Assembly: GCA_019351975.1 (NCBI GenBank) | Contig: JABBOG010000008.1 | Coordinates: 1-64,000, forward strand | Source of the DNA: Acidobacteriota bacterium | Lineage (GTDB): Bacteria > Acidobacteriota > Terriglobia > Terriglobales > Acidobacteriaceae | Reading direction: 5' to 3' | DNA: 64,000 nucleotides | Shown here: in pieces, positions 29,377 through 40,296 of the stretch | Position numbering within the stretch: position 1 is the first letter of the stretch | Layout: each line of letters starts with the position of its first letter | The notes under the pieces: generated by a model | Told to the model about the DNA's origin: nothing | Databases searched by the model: none | Seen by the model: the letters and a program-made list of their open reading frames with translations, nothing else | Translations under genes and position numbers: made by a program

Positions 29377-29700
29377 TCAGTAGCGGGGGACGGAGGGATC
29401 GATGGAGCGAGACCATGCGTCGATGCCGCCGGCGACGGACTGGGCTTTGTCGAAGCCCTGCTGGCGGAGCCATGAAGCGACGGAGAGCGAGCGGGCGCCG
29501 TGGTGGCAGAGGACGAGGATAGGCGCGTCTTCGTCGAGTTCCTGGTGGGCGCGGCCGGGGATCTCGTTCATGGGGATGAGGGTGCTGCCTTCGATGTGCG
29601 CGGTGGCGTGCTCCCATGGCTCGCGGACGTCGAGGAGAAGGGGAGGTGTGGTGGAGGCGAGTTGCTGCTGGAGCTGGTCTACGGTGATTTCGAGGTCCAT
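29377..29700 (-). CDS. Single-domain rhodanese-like sulfurtransferase
   Basis: A 107-residue cytoplasmic rhodanese domain. The active-site loop CHHGARS begins with the persulfide-carrying cysteine, preceded by ILVL; LLDVREPWEHATAHIEGS and GGIDAWSRSIDPSVPRY match the GlpE/PspE group. It would move sulfur from thiosulfate or persulfides to an acceptor. Monocistronic or co-transcribed with topoisomerase IB downstream. Confidence 0.9.
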   Translation of the reverse strand: MDLEITVDQLQQQLASTTPPLLLDVREPWEHATAHIEGSTLIPMNEIPGRAHQELDEDAPILVLCHHGARSLSVASWLRQQGFDKAQSVAGGIDAWSRSIDPSVPRY

Positions 29701-29823
29701 ATGGATTGAGGATACAAGGTTGGAGTGACGAACGGCGAGGACGGCGCGCGGTCGCGGGGGAGGATGTTGAGAAAAAAGCAGTCGTTTTCACAACAATTTT
29801 CGGGAGCCGGGTTTTGATGGGAC

Positions 29824-31173
29824 ATGGACACCATTGGATCACCATCTTTGCTGCGTTGGCGGCCGGTCGCTGTGACTTTGGCCATTGTGCTTCTGGCAGG
29901 TTGCGGAGGCGGTTCGAGGAGCACGTCCGGTGGTGGGACGGGTGGGACTGGAGGGACGGGTGGAACGGGAGGGACGGGTGGAACGGGGAGTGGTGGCGGG
30001 GTGGGCGGTGCAGCATGTACGACGCCTCCGGTGACCATCAACCATACGACGAGCGGCCAGAACCCGAACCCGAATCAGCTGGTGTTTTTGAGCAAGAGCG
30101 CCTATCCGCAGGCGGTGTGCAACGACGGAACGCAGGGCGCGTATGTGCTGCGGGCGGGGCAGGGATCGGGTGTGAACCGATGGGTGATTTCGCTGGAGGG
30201 TGGGAGCGACTGCTACGACAATACGAGTTGCTCAAGCCGCGCGGCAGGGTCTCCGAAGCTAGTGAGCACGGCCCCTTTCGCTAGCGATCCGTCGCTGGCA
30301 CCGGGGATGGGAGGACTGCTGTCATCGACGCCGACGACGAATCCGGACTTCTATGACGCGAACGAGGTGCAGATCATCTACTGCTCGAGCGATGACTGGT
30401 CGGGCGCGAAGGCCGGTGCGGGGACGTTCAATGCCAGCGACGACACGACGTGGAACTTTCAGGGGCGGGCGATTCTGGACGCGGCGATTGCGGACCTGAA
30501 GGCGAACCATGGGTTGAACAGCGCGACCGAGGTGATGCTGACGGGGCAGTCTGCGGGCGGGCTGGGTGTGTATGTGAATACCAACGATGTGGCGAAGCTG
30601 GTGCCGACGTCGGCGCGGTTTGTGTCCTACTCGGACGCGGCGTTCTACGACGAAGTGAATGTGTTCAATCCGGGTGTGGCGGCACCTTATGACGATCCGT
30701 CGCAGGCGCCGGCGCAGGACTCGACCAAGGGTGTCGGTATCGTGCTGTGGAATGGGACGGGCGATGCTGCGTGTGCGGCTTTGGCGACGACCAATGCGGA
30801 GCAGTTGGGATGCTACAACTCACAGCAACTGCTGGCGGCGAACGGTACGATCACGCTGCCGATGCTGGTGAGCGAAGCGCAGCAGGACCAGGCGCAGCTA
30901 AGTTCGAACGGGGTCACCGCGTTTGCCGGCAATCTCACGTCGCAGGAGCAGGCGTATATCCAATATTTTGCGGCGAATATGCGGGCGGGCCTGGCAACAA
31001 CGAACGGCAATGTGTCGATCTTCTCGCCAGACGTGCTCGTACATGTGGAAGCGACGGATCCGACGCTGTTCGTTCAGTCACAGACGTTTCCGAGCGGCCA
31101 GATCACGTTGCAGCAGGTCGTTGGGGCCTGGTACAAAGCACCCTGCACGGTACAGCGGGACATCGCGAACTGA
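29824..31173 (+). CDS. Pectinacetylesterase-family lipoprotein
   Basis: 449 residues. A lipoprotein signal (VTLAIVLLAGC) is followed by a Gly/Thr-rich spacer that lifts the enzyme from the membrane. The body matches the pectinacetylesterase/Notum family: GAYVLRAGQGSGVNRWVISLEGG, paired cysteines, and the nucleophile elbow GQSAGGLG. The expected acid (D) and late histidine region (VHVEATDPT) are plausible. It probably deacetylates an external polysaccharide; substrate is unknown. Tail to tail with secA (20 bases). Confidence 0.75.
   Translation: MDTIGSPSLLRWRPVAVTLAIVLLAGCGGGSRSTSGGGTGGTGGTGGTGGTGGTGSGGGVGGAACTTPPVTINHTTSGQNPNPNQLVFLSKSAYPQAVCNDGTQGAYVLRAGQGSGVNRWVISLEGGSDCYDNTSCSSRAAGSPKLVSTAPFASDPSLAPGMGGLLSSTPTTNPDFYDANEVQIIYCSSDDWSGAKAGAGTFNASDDTTWNFQGRAILDAAIADLKANHGLNSATEVMLTGQSAGGLGVYVNTNDVAKLVPTSARFVSYSDAAFYDEVNVFNPGVAAPYDDPSQAPAQDSTKGVGIVLWNGTGDAACAALATTNAEQLGCYNSQQLLAANGTITLPMLVSEAQQDQAQLSSNGVTAFAGNLTSQEQAYIQYFAANMRAGLATTNGNVSIFSPDVLVHVEATDPTLFVQSQTFPSGQITLQQVVGAWYKAPCTVQRDIAN
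29935..29990 (+). repeat. Short tandem repeat encoding Gly-Gly-Thr
   Basis: Imperfect nine-base units of the form GGGACGGGT and GGAACGGGA encode repeated GGT in the linker after the lipobox. Slippage here would change linker length by whole codons without breaking the frame. Confidence 0.8.
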
Positions 31174-31192
31174 GGTCGCGCTGTCCGAAGAG

Positions 31193-34237
<3,045 letters not shown>

Positions 34238-34364
34238 AACGGTAACCTTCCAGAATCGTGAGAGGCGGAAATCGCCTAACTATCAGTGTAAATGGTGGGG
34301 AGCTTTCGACGTAAATGGGCCTGCCGCGGTATGAGCCGCGAATCCGATTGGAAAGAGGCGCGGG

Positions 34365-35279
34365 TTACTTGTCGTGGAAGAATTTGTGGTCGATATCTGG
34401 CCAGAACTCTTTCAGGACGAAGGTTGCGGCGTCTAAACCGACGTCGAGGGCCCAGCCATTTGCAGTATTGGAGAGGGTGCGCTGCGCTGACGGATAGTAG
34501 AGGTTGGAGATGCCTGCGGAGGCTCCGGCGCCGACGATTTCGCTGATATTGAAGGTGTCATGGCCGGAGTCGGAGCGTGTGACGAAGGCGCGGCTGAGGG
34601 CGTATCCGGTGCGTCTGTAGAAGCCGCCGTGGCCTAAGGTGTAGTAGCGGGTGTCTTCGTGCGTCAGGCTGGGGACGATGAACTCCACCATGTAGTTTTC
34701 GACGGTCTGATCGACCGTGGTATGCCAGATATATCGTCCGAAGGCGACCCCACCATGGCCGAACTGTGGAACGGAGTTGCGGCCTAAGTCGTAGCCTGCG
34801 AGAAGGGCAGGAATGACGGTTGATGAGTAGTCGAGCGAGTCCTGGCTGGCGGTGACGAACTTATCTTTGACCGATTGAGGAGGCAGCTTCTGGTCGGCAC
34901 TGACGGCACGGAAGTTGGGGACGACGCCGAGGATGCGTTTGGTCTGTTGTGGGCTGTAGGGTCCGGATGATGGCTGCGACGCCTGGCCAGGCGTGGAGGT
35001 CTCTGGCTGCTGCGGCGTGTCGCTGGGCGCGGATGGGCTGGCTGCCTGGGTGCCGTCTACGCTCGAAGAAAAAGGCTGGACTGAGCTCAAGAGTGTGTTG
35101 GGCGTAAGCAGCGGAGAGGGAGTTGGCTGGCTGCCCGCTGGAACCAGCTGGCTGCCGAAGAGCGGTGACACCGGGAGGTTGGATGCGACGGTTTGCTGGG
35201 CGTTCATCGATAGTGCGTAAAGAGGTGCGAGGGCGGTGAGCAGCGATGCCGCCAGACGTTTCAATGAGATGGTGTGCAT
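34365..35279 (-). CDS. Exported protein of unknown function (acidobacterial type)
   Basis: 304 residues from ATG 35279, preceded by AAGGGAGACC. A signal peptide (LKRLAASLLTALAPLYALSM, cut near NAQQ) leads to a 90-residue Pro/Ser/Thr/Gln-rich low-complexity stretch and then a globular domain of about 180 residues: VVPNFRAVSADQKLPPQSVK, GYDLGRNSVPQFGHGGVAFG, YYTLGHGGFYRRTGYALSRA. The GxGG and aromatic pattern suggests a membrane-interacting or beta-rich fold. I do not recognise a named family. Divergent from the M28 peptidase. Confidence 0.65.
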   Translation of the reverse strand: MHTISLKRLAASLLTALAPLYALSMNAQQTVASNLPVSPLFGSQLVPAGSQPTPSPLLTPNTLLSSVQPFSSSVDGTQAASPSAPSDTPQQPETSTPGQASQPSSGPYSPQQTKRILGVVPNFRAVSADQKLPPQSVKDKFVTASQDSLDYSSTVIPALLAGYDLGRNSVPQFGHGGVAFGRYIWHTTVDQTVENYMVEFIVPSLTHEDTRYYTLGHGGFYRRTGYALSRAFVTRSDSGHDTFNISEIVGAGASAGISNLYYPSAQRTLSNTANGWALDVGLDAATFVLKEFWPDIDHKFFHDK

Positions 35280-35596
35280 GGTCTCCCTTGAGCGATGCTT
35301 GTAGTTTAAACCTGGGCCGCGTGAGCGGAAACGGCGTTCAGGGAGTGAATTGAGGCCTGCCTTCAAAGCGTACGACACGCATCCAGAGGAAATGTTTCGT
35401 TTGGATACGGGGTGGTCCAGTCTATTGTGCGATCGGCTTTGACTCTATTCTACCCATCGACGCTTTGGAAAAAGATGACGCGGGAAGGACGGAAACGGGA
35501 TTATGCTCGTAGGATCTGTGAACGTGTTCGTTAGACGAGCGCAGGCGTCTGGTAGTTTCTTATTGATTGCAAGCGCTGTCATTTGAGGGCGCGGAG
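35280..35596. other. Divergent intergenic region, no gene seen
   Basis: About 317 bases between the exported protein (-) and the M28 peptidase (+). A TTGACT hexamer occurs at 35439-35444 but no matching -10 follows at 16-18 bases. No hairpin with a T run, no convincing small ORF. It presumably holds two outward promoters. Confidence 0.5.
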
Positions 35597-37021
35597 ATGG
35601 AAGGACGGGGCAGTTTGATCTGGAAGCGAGCGATACATGGGCGGATTTGGCTGGTGCTGGGGGTCGCTGCGGCTCTTTCCGCAGGCACGGTTGCACAGGA
35701 GGCTGCGTGGACGGTGAAGCCGCAGTGGGTGCAGGCGCATGAGGACTTTTTGGCCAGCGACGTGATGCATGGGCGCGGGAGTGCGACGCGCGATGAGGCA
35801 ATTGCTGCGACGTACGTGGCGAGCGAGTTTCTTGGATATGGGCTGAAGCCTGCGCCGGGGATGACGGGGTACATCCAGAGCGCGGAGGTGGTGGCACCGG
35901 AGCTGGATGGGCATGGCACGCTGAGCGCGGGGGATGTTCGTCTGGAGGAAGGGAAGGGGTTTCAGTTGTTGGTTTCGGTGGGTGCGAGCGTGAATGGGCC
36001 GCTGCTGCGGGTGAAGGCAAAGGACGCGAAGGACGCGGGCGATGTGCGCGGAGCGGTGGTGCTGATCAGCGATGTGCCTGCGGATGCGAATGCGATGAAG
36101 CTTGTCCGTGCCCTGTGGGGCTCCGGTGCCGCGGCGGTGGTGGTGCCGGCGGACAATGCGACGCGCGCGCGATATGCAATGCAGGGCGGCTTAACGCGTG
36201 TGTCGATGCGGCTGAAGGACGACACCAAGCAACGCCTGACGATAGTGACGATGGACGTCGCCGGGATGCATGAGCTGGCGAAGGTGAACGACGGTGCAGC
36301 GGTTATGCTGACGGTCCATGCGCTGCCGCAGGCGGTGGCGCGCGAGACGTACAACGCGATGGGATATCTGGAGGGATCGGACCCGGGCAGTGGGACGATT
36401 TTGTTGACGGCGCATCTGGATCATCTGGGGATTGGAACGCCGGTGAACGGCGATGCGATTTATAACGGGGCCAACGATGATGCTGCGGGAACGACAGCGG
36501 TGCTGGAGCTGGCGCATGCGCTGGCGGCGGGGCCGAAGCTGCGGCGCAATGTGCTGTTTGTCTGCTACGGCAGCGAGGAGGCTGGCGAGCTTGGATCGAC
36601 GTACTTTGGCGAGCATCCGCCGGTGCCGCTGAAGAGCCTGGTGGCGAATCTGGAGTTTGAGATGATCGGAGCGCAGGACCCGAAGATGCCGAAGGGTGTG
36701 CTGCTGCTGACGGGGTGGGACAGGAGCAACCTGGGGCCAACGCTGAAGGCGCACGGTGCGCTGCTCGGGCCTGATCCTTATCCTGAGGAACACTTCTTTG
36801 AGCGGTCGGATAACTACGCGCTGGCGCTGCAGGGTGTGGTTGCGCATACGGCGGCGGGATGGGGAACGGTGCCGACGTATCACCAGCCGGATGACGACCT
36901 GGCGCATGTGGATGTACCGTTTATGACGGCGGCGATCCAGAGCCTTGTGGCGCCGGTGCGGTGGTTGGCGGACAGTGATTTCAGGCCGGAGTGGAATCCG
37001 GGTGGAAAGCCGTCGCGGTAG
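35597..37021 (+). CDS. Exported M28-family zinc aminopeptidase with PA domain
   Basis: 474 residues from ATG 35597, with a signal segment (GRIWLVLGVAAALSAGTVAQ). The zinc ligands of clan MH are visible: H and D in TAHLDHLG and NGANDDAAG, the catalytic Glu pair in YGSEEAGELGS, D or E in EFEMIGAQD, and the late H in THQPDDDLAHVD-type sequence (YHQPDDDLAHVD). A protease-associated domain (about 130-240) is inserted before the catalytic core. It should cleave N-terminal residues from peptides in the periplasm or outside. Followed 37 bases later by an M20 peptidase gene. Confidence 0.88.
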   Translation: MEGRGSLIWKRAIHGRIWLVLGVAAALSAGTVAQEAAWTVKPQWVQAHEDFLASDVMHGRGSATRDEAIAATYVASEFLGYGLKPAPGMTGYIQSAEVVAPELDGHGTLSAGDVRLEEGKGFQLLVSVGASVNGPLLRVKAKDAKDAGDVRGAVVLISDVPADANAMKLVRALWGSGAAAVVVPADNATRARYAMQGGLTRVSMRLKDDTKQRLTIVTMDVAGMHELAKVNDGAAVMLTVHALPQAVARETYNAMGYLEGSDPGSGTILLTAHLDHLGIGTPVNGDAIYNGANDDAAGTTAVLELAHALAAGPKLRRNVLFVCYGSEEAGELGSTYFGEHPPVPLKSLVANLEFEMIGAQDPKMPKGVLLLTGWDRSNLGPTLKAHGALLGPDPYPEEHFFERSDNYALALQGVVAHTAAGWGTVPTYHQPDDDLAHVDVPFMTAAIQSLVAPVRWLADSDFRPEWNPGGKPSR

Positions 37022-37058
37022 GCTGGTTAGCGGGACGAGGAAGAAAGAGGAGTGTGTG

Positions 37059-38450
37059 ATGAGCGAAGCAGCGGTTGGGTATGCGCGGGAGCAGGGAGCG
37101 CGGTTTGTCGAGGAGCTGAAGGAGTTGCTGCGGATACCGTCGGTGTCGACGGCACCGGAGCATGTGGGCGATGTGCGGCGGGCGGCGGAGTTTGTAGCGG
37201 ATGGGCTGCGGGGGGCGGGGCTGGAAAATGTTCGGCTGATTGAGACGTCGACGGCGGTGCGGAAGGGACATCCGCTGGTGTATGGGGAGTGGTTGCATGC
37301 GGCGGGAAAGCCGACGGTGTTGCTGTATGGGCACTACGATGTGCAGCCGGCGGAGCCGCTGGAGGAGTGGAAGTCGCCGCCGTTCGAGCCGGAGGAGCGC
37401 GATGGCAATATCTATGCGCGTGGGGCGGTGGATGACAAAGGGCAGATGTGGATGCATGTGAAGGCGCTGGAGTCGTTGCTGAAGACGGACGGGACGCTGC
37501 CGGTGAATGTGCGCGTGATCGTGGAAGGCGAAGAAGAGGTTGGCGGCGAGGGCATTGCGGCGTTTGTGCGCGAGCACGGCGACACGTTGAAGGCTGACGT
37601 TGCGCTGGTGAGCGATACGGAGATGTTTGCGCCGGACCTGCCGACGCTGTGTGTGGGGCTGCGCGGCATGATCTACACGGAGTTGGAGGCGAAAGGAGCG
37701 GCGACGGACCTGCACTCGGGGATGTATGGCGGCGCTGCGCCGAACCCGTTTGTGGCGCTGGCGCAGATGATTGCGCAGATCAAGCGCGAGGATGGACACA
37801 TTGCGATTCCTGGGTTTTATGACGGGATTGAAGATCCGACGAAGGCCGAGTTGGATGCGTGGAGGTCTTTGCCGTTCGATGAAGAAGAGTATCGCAGGCA
37901 TGAGGTGGGATCGACGGAGCTGACCGGGGAGACGATGTTCAGCGTGCTGGAGCGAACGTGGTCGCGGCCAACGATGGATGTGCACGGGATGCCGGGCGGG
38001 TTTATCGGCGCGGGAGCGAAGACGGTCATTCCGGCGAAGGCGACGGCGAAGATCAGCTTCAGGCTGGTGCCGGGGATGAAGCCGGAGGAGACGTTCGCGA
38101 AGTATGCGGAGTTTGTGGAGGAGATCTGCCCGCGGGGGATTCAGGTGAAGACGACGCTGATCCACTCGGGCGAGCCGATTGTGGTGAGCACGGACAATGC
38201 GTATGTGCGTGCGGCGACGGATGCGATGGCGAAGGTCTTCGGCAAGGAGACGGTGTTTGTGCGTGGCGGCGGGTCGATCCCGATTGTGGGCGATTTTGTG
38301 CGCCAGCTAGGCACGCCGACTGTGCTGATGGGATTTGGCCTGCCGGATGATAACCTTCATGCGCCGAACGAGAAGTTCCATCTGGCGAACTTTCATCGCG
38401 GGATTGAGTCGATTGTGCGGTTTCTGGACGGTGTTGGCGCGGTGAATTGA
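37059..38450 (+). CDS. M20-family dipeptidase/peptidase
   Basis: 463-residue cytoplasmic metallopeptidase of the M20 family (dipeptidase subgroup). Zinc-site motifs: LYGHYDVQP with the first His and Asp, GAVDDKGQMW with the bridging Asp, EGEEEVGGEG with the catalytic Glu pair, and the late HAPNEKF. The lid/dimerisation domain spans about 200-330. ATG 37059 has AGAGGAG. The TGA stop overlaps the ATG of the mobA-like gene by one base. Together with the M28 gene it may complete extracellular-to-intracellular peptide use. Confidence 0.9.
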   Translation: MSEAAVGYAREQGARFVEELKELLRIPSVSTAPEHVGDVRRAAEFVADGLRGAGLENVRLIETSTAVRKGHPLVYGEWLHAAGKPTVLLYGHYDVQPAEPLEEWKSPPFEPEERDGNIYARGAVDDKGQMWMHVKALESLLKTDGTLPVNVRVIVEGEEEVGGEGIAAFVREHGDTLKADVALVSDTEMFAPDLPTLCVGLRGMIYTELEAKGAATDLHSGMYGGAAPNPFVALAQMIAQIKREDGHIAIPGFYDGIEDPTKAELDAWRSLPFDEEEYRRHEVGSTELTGETMFSVLERTWSRPTMDVHGMPGGFIGAGAKTVIPAKATAKISFRLVPGMKPEETFAKYAEFVEEICPRGIQVKTTLIHSGEPIVVSTDNAYVRAATDAMAKVFGKETVFVRGGGSIPIVGDFVRQLGTPTVLMGFGLPDDNLHAPNEKFHLANFHRGIESIVRFLDGVGAVN

Positions 38451-39118
38451 TGGCGCAGACGACGCTGCCGGTGCATGGGTTTGTGCTCGCAGGCGGACAG
38501 AGCACGCGCATGGGGGAAGATAAGGCGCTGCTTCGGTTTTGCGGCAAGCCAATGGTGGAGATTGCCGTCGCGACGCTGCGGTCGTTCTGCGCGGAGGTGG
38601 GCATCGCGGCGAATCGGGATGACCTGGGCGGGTACGCGGAGGTGCTGCACGAGCCACGGAGTGGGGTTGGTCCGGCGGCCGGTGTTGAAGCGGGGTTACT
38701 TGCGGCGAGACATTCGTGGGCGATGTTTATGCCGGTCGATGTTCCGCTGATGCCGCCGGAGGTGCTTCGGGCGTGGGCGCGGAGCATTGTGCGTGGCGAA
38801 GATAGTGGGGGTGTGTGCGCGAGTTATTTGACACTGGAAGACCAGCCGCAGCCTGCATTTTGCTTGCTGCGGCGAGAGTGTATTGCAGGCTGGAGCGCGG
38901 CGCTGGAGGGTGGGGAACGGCGGCTACTGCGGCTGCTGCGCGGGTTGCGTGTGATGGGATTTGAAGCGGCGCACGAAGTGGATATCGAAGAGCTTGCCGG
39001 AGTGCTGGGGCGCGGGCGATCCGAGGCGCGTGCGTGGTGCAGCAATGTAAATACACCGGAAGAATTTGCGCGGGCTGAGGCTGCGTATGCAGGGAATTCA
39101 GGCGAGCATGCATCATAG
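38450..39118 (+). CDS. mobA: MobA-like molybdenum cofactor guanylyltransferase
   Basis: 222-residue nucleotidyltransferase. The glycine-rich GTP-binding motif is LAGGQSTRMGEDKALL, followed by PRSGVGPAAGVEAGL and PVDVPLMPPE with the metal-binding Asp. MobA attaches GMP to molybdopterin. The C-terminal NVNTPEEFARAE is typical of the family. ATG overlaps the M20 stop (TGATG). A molybdoenzyme or other moa/moe genes are not in the window, apart from the remote MoaD-fold carrier at 1.5 kb. Confidence 0.88.
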   Translation: MAQTTLPVHGFVLAGGQSTRMGEDKALLRFCGKPMVEIAVATLRSFCAEVGIAANRDDLGGYAEVLHEPRSGVGPAAGVEAGLLAARHSWAMFMPVDVPLMPPEVLRAWARSIVRGEDSGGVCASYLTLEDQPQPAFCLLRRECIAGWSAALEGGERRLLRLLRGLRVMGFEAAHEVDIEELAGVLGRGRSEARAWCSNVNTPEEFARAEAAYAGNSGEHAS

Positions 39119-39129
39119 ATGGTACCGGT

Positions 39130-40131
39130 ATGAGTGATTTCAAAGAGAATACGGATGAGACGCGTGAGCAGCAGGAGCACGAACAGGAGCTCGATCAGGA
39201 GCAGACGGAGGCGATAGAGAAGCCGCTGATCGACGATGTCTCGGAGGATATTGCTCCAGTGGTTCAGGAGTTCATCGCGGAGGCGACGGAGTCCAACGAG
39301 GCTGAGGGCGAGGCGGCCCTACAAGAGTCAGCCTTTCAGGCCGATGCCGGTTTCGCCGGTGCGGCGTTCGCGAGCGAGAATGCTGCGCCGTATATTGCGT
39401 TCGAGAATGTGTCGAAGTCGTTTGGCGATTTTGTGGTGCTTGAGAACGTAAGCTTTTTTGTGAATACGGGTGAGACGTTGTGCATTCTGGGGCGCAGCGG
39501 TGTCGGTAAATCTGTGTCGCTGCAGTTATTGATGGGGTTTTTAAAGCCGGATAGCGGAACGGTGCTGGTGGCGGGGCAAAACATTGCGGGGATGAGCGAG
39601 CGGGAGATGCAGGAGGTGCGCCATAAGGTCACCATGGTGTTCCAAAACGGCGCGCTCTTTGATTCGATTACGGTGGGCGAGAACGTGGCGTTTCCGTTGC
39701 GTGAGCGCGGCGATATGGAGGAAGACCAGATTCTGCAGGTGGTGAGGGGGCTGCTGGAGATGGTGGGCGTCAGCGGTATGGAAGACATGCTGCCGTCGGA
39801 TTTATCGACGGGAATGAAGCGGTCGGTTGCGATTGCGCGGGCGCTGGCGGCGCAGCCGGCGGCAATTTTGTATGACGAGCCGACGACGATGGTTGATCCG
39901 CTGATGGCGCATCTGCTGGGCGATCTGATCCAGCGGCTGAAGATGCAGATTCATCTGACGAGCATTGTTGTGACGCACGACATGCGCTTTGCCGAGAAGC
40001 TCGCTGACCGGCTGATGTTCCTTCATGAAGGAACGGTTCGGTTCTTCGGGACAACGGAGGAGATGCGCCGCAGCACCGATCCGGTACTGCGGGAGTTCTT
40101 TTCGATGGATGAACTTGTGCTGCCTGTTTGA
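39130..40131 (+). CDS. MlaF-like ABC transporter ATPase with acidic N-terminal extension
   Basis: 333 residues. The first 85 or so are highly acidic and low in complexity (HEQELDQEQTEAIEKPL). The ATPase then shows Walker A GRSGVGKSV, the Q-loop MVFQNGALFDS typical of MlaF/Ttg2A, a degenerate signature LSTGMKRSVAIARAL, Walker B ILYDEPTTMVDP and switch His in VTHDM. This fits the phospholipid-transport Mla family, but no MlaE permease or MlaD gene adjoins. It lies 12 bases after mobA and ends about 165 bases before the sugar transferase. Confidence 0.85.
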   Translation: MSDFKENTDETREQQEHEQELDQEQTEAIEKPLIDDVSEDIAPVVQEFIAEATESNEAEGEAALQESAFQADAGFAGAAFASENAAPYIAFENVSKSFGDFVVLENVSFFVNTGETLCILGRSGVGKSVSLQLLMGFLKPDSGTVLVAGQNIAGMSEREMQEVRHKVTMVFQNGALFDSITVGENVAFPLRERGDMEEDQILQVVRGLLEMVGVSGMEDMLPSDLSTGMKRSVAIARALAAQPAAILYDEPTTMVDPLMAHLLGDLIQRLKMQIHLTSIVVTHDMRFAEKLADRLMFLHEGTVRFFGTTEEMRRSTDPVLREFFSMDELVLPV

Positions 40132-40200
40132 TGGAGGGGTGCTGTATCAGAGCGGGTAGATGTTTGTGGACGCGGGCTGTATCGTAACGCAGCAAAGCGA

Positions 40201-40235
40201 ACAAAAAGCATCAAAACTTTTTGTAGGGGTAAAAT
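40201..40235 (+). promoter_or_regulatory. Inverted repeat and -10 box ahead of the sugar transferase
   Basis: ACAAAAAG (40201-40208) and CTTTTTGT (40217-40224) form an 8-bp inverted repeat with an eight-base spacer, six bases before TAAAAT (40230-40235), a good -10 hexamer. No -35 is evident, so activator or repressor control is plausible. Confidence 0.4.
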
Positions 40236-40296
40236 AGAGATACACCGTTCAGTACGACCATGGCCGAATCTTATTCCGGAACCAAAACCTGAGACT

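Noticed and set aside
29935-29990. Possible CRISPR or minisatellite array
   Set aside because: Nine-base units within a coding frame, no spacers; it is a Gly-Gly-Thr linker.
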